Below are positions 9,001-9,768 of a DNA stretch of 9,768 nucleotides, in pieces. The notes beneath the pieces were generated by a model. It was not told the DNA's origin and did no database searches. It saw nothing but the letters and a program-made list of their open reading frames with translations. A program made the position numbers and the translations under genes. Each line of letters begins with the position of its first letter. Position 1 is the first letter of the stretch. This DNA comes from a bacterium F11 (lineage in GTDB: Bacteria > Elusimicrobiota > Elusimicrobia > F11): assembly GCA_002176905.1 (NCBI GenBank), contig MSYE01000197.1, forward strand, positions 1 through 9,768. Reading direction: 5' to 3'.

Positions 9001-9768
9001 AAGGATCCAATCGAATGATAATATCCCACGCCTTGGGAATTGAAACTACCTTCAAGATTGTTGCCGTTGCCCACCACAGCGCCCAGGCCCACACCGCCAC
9101 CGGCATATCCCCGATCGCCGCTCATCCCAACGCCCAACATCCAACTCTGATAACCTTTCTTTTCATGGTCACGCCCATCGGGAATGGTGAGACCACCCAA
9201 AATCGTGGCTTTGTCTCCTTTGTGGAGAAAAACACCCACACCGCGGGTCATACCAAGCCCCATTCCGTAGCGAACCGCCTCATATCTGGAATTTGTGGCA
9301 TTTTCAGCGATGAGCATGCCCACTCCGAACTTCCCTGTTCCTTGCACATATTGATTGGCTTTGAGGGCGGTTTGTCCGTTCACAAAAAGGGCACCAATTC
9401 CTCCGAATCCAACACCCTGGGAATAAGAACCGGTGTGAATTGTTTTAAGTCCGCTTTGATTGGGAAGATCCAATATGCCAATTCCAAAAATTCCTGCCCC
9501 GGCATTGCCGTGATGATCTTTTCCTTGGCCCTCAATGGTGACGTTTTCTCCATAATCGATCACCAACCGAATTTGATTGGCATGCGCGGTGGCCACGGGT
9601 CCTGTATAGGTATTGTTTCCTCCGGGATTGATGAGAAGAGCAACACCATCTAGCGCTTTTGCGTCATATGCCTCATCCTTTGTCTCATCATTGGTTGTCC
9701 CAATCACCACCTTTCCTGCCGGTGTTTTCTCAAGAACAATTCGGGATTGGATGCCTCTTCTCTGAATT
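1..9768 (-). CDS. Giant multidomain, multi-pass membrane protein, partial at both ends
   Basis: One frame (codons starting at 9767, 9764 ... 5) reads through 3255 codons with no stop. The true start lies beyond 9768 and the stop lies before position 1, so the full protein exceeds 3255 residues. The translation looks like real protein throughout: glycine-rich repeats, HEAT-like repeats, many hydrophobic spans, two homologous polytopic modules, tandem beta repeats and a HAD domain with all four motif positions recognisable. No frameshift or internal stop was found. Hydrophobic spans are flanked by Lys/Arg in an alternating pattern that gives a coherent topology. I do not recognise the protein as a named family. 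Gigantic ORFs of this style have been reported from Omnitrophota. Overall role is unknown; an envelope-spanning surface or attachment protein is a guess. Two internal Met positions, at 5126-5106 and at 1445, could be remnants of former gene starts, but neither has a well-spaced ribosome binding site. Confidence 0.95.
3..482 (-). other. Cytoplasmic alpha-helical tail, HEAT-like, continuing past the window (residues 3096-3255)
   Basis: 160 residues, strongly helical and charged. Candidate HEAT-like helices are SSEVWKAAYRVLLATAQ (near 345) and RPDLRSFCCYMLGVIVREEE (near 50). Their spacing is too irregular to define repeat units firmly. The first helix (RKLERMRALLHQLDALEE) could be a short coiled coil emerging from the membrane. 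The open frame reaches position 3 with no stop. It may mirror the HEAT-like region at 8510-7263, which also adjoins a membrane span on the cytoplasmic side. Confidence 0.5.
491..650 (-). other. Membrane hairpin after the HAD domain
   Basis: The spans are IFLFLLSILASLALLFFVP (about 650-590) and IAWWVSILVLVGPIIVVGGS (from 563). They are joined by a short acidic loop (GASEGEN). Basic stretches lie on both outer sides (QVRRKRPPSK before, YRYATRTQRKLERMR after). This predicts an in-out-in hairpin with the HAD domain and the C-terminal helical region both cytoplasmic. Confidence 0.85.
647..689. repeat. In-frame GC-rich palindrome (17-bp arms, 9-nt loop)
   Basis: The left arm is AAATGGGGTAAAGCCCG (647-663) and the right arm is CGGGCTTGACCCCATTT (673-689). 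Sixteen of 17 positions pair around the loop TCCGGCAGG. In the minus-strand frame it encodes KWGQARLPDGLYPI, 14 whole codons (689-648), placed between the HAD domain and the next membrane hairpin. On the minus strand it is followed by T-rich bases (TCCTTTTCC), so it resembles an intrinsic terminator although translation continues through it. It may be a dispersed palindromic repeat inserted in frame. Confidence 0.8.
780..1415 (-). other. HAD-superfamily phosphatase-like domain (residues 2785-2996)
   Basis: All four HAD motif positions are present in order. Motif I is VIFDVGGVLI with the nucleophile Asp at 1394-1392 (residue 2792). Motif II is ALLSDQH with Ser at 1052-1050 (2906). Motif III is QTKPHPKTY with Lys at 917-915 (2951). 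Motif IV is FVDDN with the Asp pair at 848-843 (2974-2975). About 110 residues of mainly helical sequence between motifs I and II fit a C1 cap, as in subfamily IA (YihX-like or epoxide-hydrolase N-domain-like). Such enzymes hydrolyse phosphate esters using Mg2+ and an aspartyl-phosphate intermediate. One oddity is that the second Asp of DxD, the usual acid/base, is Gly in DVGG, so activity may be altered. Basic segments flank the domain on both sides before membrane spans, so it should face the cytoplasm. Substrate unknown. Confidence 0.88.
1536..1991 (-). repeat. Polytopic membrane module, copy 2 (residues 2593-2744)
   Basis: 152 residues homologous to the block at 6203-5754. Matching landmarks are PNAFGFYLARLL, VGWITMVMEVILQLWLPL, GLGFGDW, HPVMRALLGEHR, HFLVFAPYYIYALLVF and YDYYQM. 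Lengths differ by only two residues. The exit is followed by a basic helix (DSRNPYKRIKARR) and the HAD domain, which supports a cytoplasmic C-terminal side and an odd number of spans, probably five. As external domains precede both copies, the module appears to carry the chain from outside to inside each time. No known transporter or enzyme signature was recognised. Confidence 0.85.
1995..2249 (-). repeat. Tandem beta repeat, unit 2 (residues 2507-2591)
   Basis: 85 residues beginning DSVSLFTGDSLTVPT, then VMVPMERGPV, strands through VHFFGWFSG, LPPLSDETLRAI and a closing helix RDVVAFLNGEM. It is separated from unit 1 by about 29 residues (AAAHGAHTTAAEDLVEIL and an acidic stretch). Its end abuts membrane module 2 directly. 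The closing helix, from SDETL at 2072, matches SSEIL before membrane module 1, so this element was probably part of the duplicated block. Confidence 0.8.
2337..2579 (-). repeat. Tandem beta repeat, unit 1 (residues 2397-2477)
   Basis: 81 residues beginning DSVSMAVPGESITVPT and continuing VAMV, a strand pair, VFGYTREG, PPPQIEEAVL and a closing helix DDVLQFLAENM. Unit 2 repeats the order with the same key positions: DSVS, G-x-S-x-TVPT, V-MV, FG, PP, E-x-x-L, DV-x-x-FL, M. The first two thirds are predicted beta and the end is helical. The family is not recognised. Confidence 0.8.
2580..3170 (-). other. Mixed alpha/beta domain before the tandem beta repeats (residues 2200-2396)
   Basis: The segment starts with a basic beta stretch (RSRIAFRIKKKPTFDFDF). 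It passes through a helical acidic stretch (EATGDDDADEEIANLQ) and becomes beta-rich (IELNYVTRNETELITSF, TLSFTIEEFESIHFGF, GTLDWSGDFIGTLYSLDDGS). It ends with an Ala-rich helix (AVAQASVAHADAVAALENA) leading into the first tandem repeat. I do not recognise a family. The stretch LSFTIEEFESIHFGF faintly resembles VNFSQVERSMTLGIS in the domain before membrane module 1, so the duplication that produced the two membrane modules may have included part of their upstream domains. Confidence 0.45.
3171..3203 (-). other. Proline-rich interdomain linker
   Basis: The 11 residues QPTPPSPPTEP contain six prolines and separate the large helical region from the following beta-rich domain. A looser proline-containing stretch (VDDPPSDNPPVVV) lies just before it. 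Such stretches act as stiff spacers and mark a domain boundary. Confidence 0.8.
3204..5018 (-). other. Large extracytoplasmic region of unknown family (residues 1584-2188)
   Basis: About 600 residues after the signal-like span, largely helical with some beta segments and without membrane spans. Early parts are acidic (FDIDLGDGQFENEA) and charged (HLEERKQHKKEFMK). Near 4180-3960 is a layout loosely resembling a zinc metallopeptidase: a strand (RFVIYDTTV), a GYSWRNNTFFINRHFL hairpin, then a helix ending in FHNDEDH at 3983-3963 (HNDEDH from residue 1930). A canonical HExxH is absent, so an active zincin is not supported. The following helices contain LTDEAMGG and YQRERMSTSATLALGYAEA. Then comes a mixed segment with GGASTRDVPVGGTWEINRK. 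Cys residues are few (GPCYQQ, VVCNHV). I cannot assign the region to a family and the domain borders inside it are unclear. Confidence 0.5.
5019..5186 (-). other. Membrane hairpin with an internal signal-peptide-like second half (residues 1528-1583)
   Basis: The first span is ILSVLFIGILGSAIWWI (5186-5136). It is followed by a short basic loop (MDSMKKMKIKR) and a second span, TLLIIFAMATMTFLWTGG (5093-5040). The loop plus second span reads like a classic bacterial signal peptide: Lys-rich n-region, hydrophobic core, then PSSHA followed by VES. Ser at -3 and Ala at -1 fit a signal peptidase I site between 5019 and 5018. In-frame ATG codons lie at 5126, 5117 and 5108, but upstream bases show only a weak GGTGG about 12 nt before the first, so translation initiation here is not well supported. 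The chain would be out-in-out across the hairpin. Either the protein is cut here after export or this is a former gene start now fused in frame. Confidence 0.7.
5187..5642 (-). other. Beta-rich domain between membrane spans (residues 1376-1527)
   Basis: About 150 residues with many alternating polar/hydrophobic stretches (MYDVDLTFKEGENVGYFNI, FTLNVFADSSMN, LQISVADQ, RTIPIHLQTN, RSVRFYVGANYVY). This pattern suggests a beta-sandwich such as an Ig-like or carbohydrate-binding-like fold, but no family signature is visible. It lies between spans at 5702-5646 and 5186-5136 whose orientation places it outside the cytoplasm. A ligand-binding or spacer role is plausible. No Cys and no catalytic motif were seen. 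Confidence 0.55.
5646..5702 (-). other. Transmembrane span after module 1
   Basis: The hydrophobic segment LTLQVFMVGFIGILTGATL follows the basic stretch ARRPNTLLR, which predicts N-in/C-out orientation and export of the following beta-rich domain. Confidence 0.8.
5754..6203 (-). repeat. Polytopic membrane module, copy 1 (residues 1189-1338)
   Basis: A block of 150 residues with about four or five hydrophobic spans. Landmarks in order are PNAVGYYLARLL, a long span with LQLWLPL, then GLGLYWW, a span ending in HPFLRALMGEHR, HALVFSPFFIYAYLVF, and a last span closing with YDFVQM. Every landmark recurs in order in the block at 1991-1536. A hand alignment gives roughly 40 percent identity over the full length. 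The HP-x-x-RAL-x-GEHR loop is the most conserved stretch and is probably cytoplasmic because it is charged. I do not recognise the family. The charged residues conserved next to the membrane (R, E, H, R) could be structural or functional. The module ends in an Arg-rich stretch (HRIAPTYPARRP), which suggests the chain exits on the cytoplasmic side. Confidence 0.85.
6204..7097 (-). other. Soluble domain between span 1 and module 1, with a His/Cys cluster (residues 891-1188)
   Basis: A mixed alpha/beta domain of roughly 300 residues that I do not recognise. Its first part is helical and aromatic-rich (SWNQIYNFFHFLFQRK). It then has beta-like stretches (ENTARVELSESSYAEIEVNGE), and its last part is helical. 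The notable element is HIHEPTPLGHSCSIC at 6476-6432 (residues 1098-1112), which packs three His, one Glu and two Cys in a CxxC-like spacing (C-S-I-C) into 15 residues. This could bind a metal or form a disulfide. The domain lies between an N-in/C-out span and a membrane module, so the model places it outside the cytoplasm. The final helix (SSEILQKLFDGQQ, from 6278) has a counterpart just before membrane module 2. Confidence 0.6.
7098..7166 (-). other. Transmembrane span 1
   Basis: About 23 residues of uninterrupted hydrophobicity (LLNMVLLLLLGFFTWQMGLM) follow a basic stretch ending RNTRFK. The positive-inside rule predicts N-in/C-out, so the following domain is exported. Confidence 0.85.
7263..8510 (-). 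other. Alpha-helical region with HEAT-like repeats (residues 420-835)
   Basis: The translation becomes helical and loses its glycines after about 8520. The clearest repeat units are AHKDPEVVRMAVMTLGRF (near 7628), DHPTARVREAVSIALGRIGE (near 7511), SEDVRKRMQATITVEN (near 7425) and DTDAQARLTALSLLYY (near 7330). They share the HEAT pattern of D-x-x-x-R-x-x-A-x-x-x-L-G/A. A more remote unit, SHLLSESVRALGRFF, lies near 8010. HEAT repeats form curved helical scaffolds that bind other proteins, so a binding or scaffold role is likely and catalysis is not suggested. The segment ends in a Lys/Arg-rich stretch (NEKIKNPDRNTRFK) just before a membrane span, which places it on the cytoplasmic side. The more distant half, about 8510-8050, is helical but I cannot assign clear repeats to it. 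Confidence 0.7.
8610..9650 (-). other. Glycine-rich repeat domain, beta-helix-like (residues 40-386)
   Basis: The segment consists of roughly ten degenerate units of about 25-30 residues. Typical pieces are YSQGVGFGGIGALF, YVQGTGKFGVGMLI, YGMGLGMTRGVGVF, NSQGVGYYHSIGSF and YTFGAGIHPHGYGHF. Turns rich in Gly, Asn and Asp (NPGGNNTY, RGNDNK, KGDDNVYW, EGNRNK, DGKDNL) separate the units. Alternating small and hydrophobic positions with regular G-N/D turns are the usual signature of right-handed parallel beta-helices or solenoids. Comparable QG-x-G plus GxDxY repeats occur in large uncharacterised bacterial proteins. Units nearer 8610 lose the glycine pattern, so the edge is approximate. The repeat very likely starts upstream of the window. 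No catalytic residues are evident. By the topology model the segment would be cytoplasmic, which is unusual for such a solenoid, so an undetected upstream span could change the assignment. Confidence 0.6.

Noticed and set aside
8919..9653. Plus-strand open frame of 244 codons
   Set aside because: It lies opposite the glycine-rich repeats of the giant gene, whose composition suppresses stops on the other strand; its translation is low-complexity with no domain and no convincing ribosome binding site.
1..9768. RNA genes, CRISPR array, insertion sequence or promoter
   Set aside because: No regularly spaced direct repeats, no tRNA- or rRNA-like segments, no transposase-like translation and no non-coding gap were seen.

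Overview
The whole window is the interior of one giant protein-coding gene on the minus strand. In the frame whose codons begin at positions 9767, 9764, 9761 and so on, I read 3255 consecutive sense codons without a stop. The gene runs off both ends, so neither its start nor its stop is visible. There is no intergenic space, no RNA gene and no mobile element, and I see no credible gene on the plus strand. Residue numbers below count from the first codon of the window (base 9767 = residue 1), not from the true N-terminus.

Layout in translation order: a glycine-rich repeat region like a right-handed beta-helix (9650-8610); alpha-helical HEAT-like repeats (8510-7263); one membrane span (7166-7098); a soluble domain with a His/Cys cluster (7097-6204); polytopic membrane module 1 (6203-5754); a membrane span and a beta-rich domain (5702-5187); a membrane hairpin whose second half looks like a signal peptide (5186-5019); a large unrecognised domain with a faint metallopeptidase-like stretch (5018-3204); a proline-rich linker and another beta-rich domain (3203-2580); two tandem beta repeats (2579-1995); membrane module 2, a clear paralogue of module 1 (1991-1536); a HAD-superfamily phosphatase-like domain (1415-780); a 43-bp palindrome lying in frame (647-689); a second membrane hairpin (650-491); and a helical tail that continues past position 3.

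The positive-inside rule gives one consistent topology. The beta-helix and HEAT regions, the HAD domain and the helical tail would be cytoplasmic. The domains at 7097-6204, 5642-5187 and 5018-1995 would be extracytoplasmic. The protein would therefore cross the membrane many times, pairing cytoplasmic scaffold and enzyme-like domains with large external domains.

The organism cannot be fixed from this window. Base composition is moderate. Enormous multidomain membrane-anchored proteins are known from uncultivated lineages, notably Omnitrophota, and this is my best guess. Planctomycetota, Elusimicrobiota and related groups remain possible. No overall function can be assigned. An envelope-spanning surface or predation/attachment protein with a cytoplasmic phosphatase-like module is a reasonable hypothesis only.
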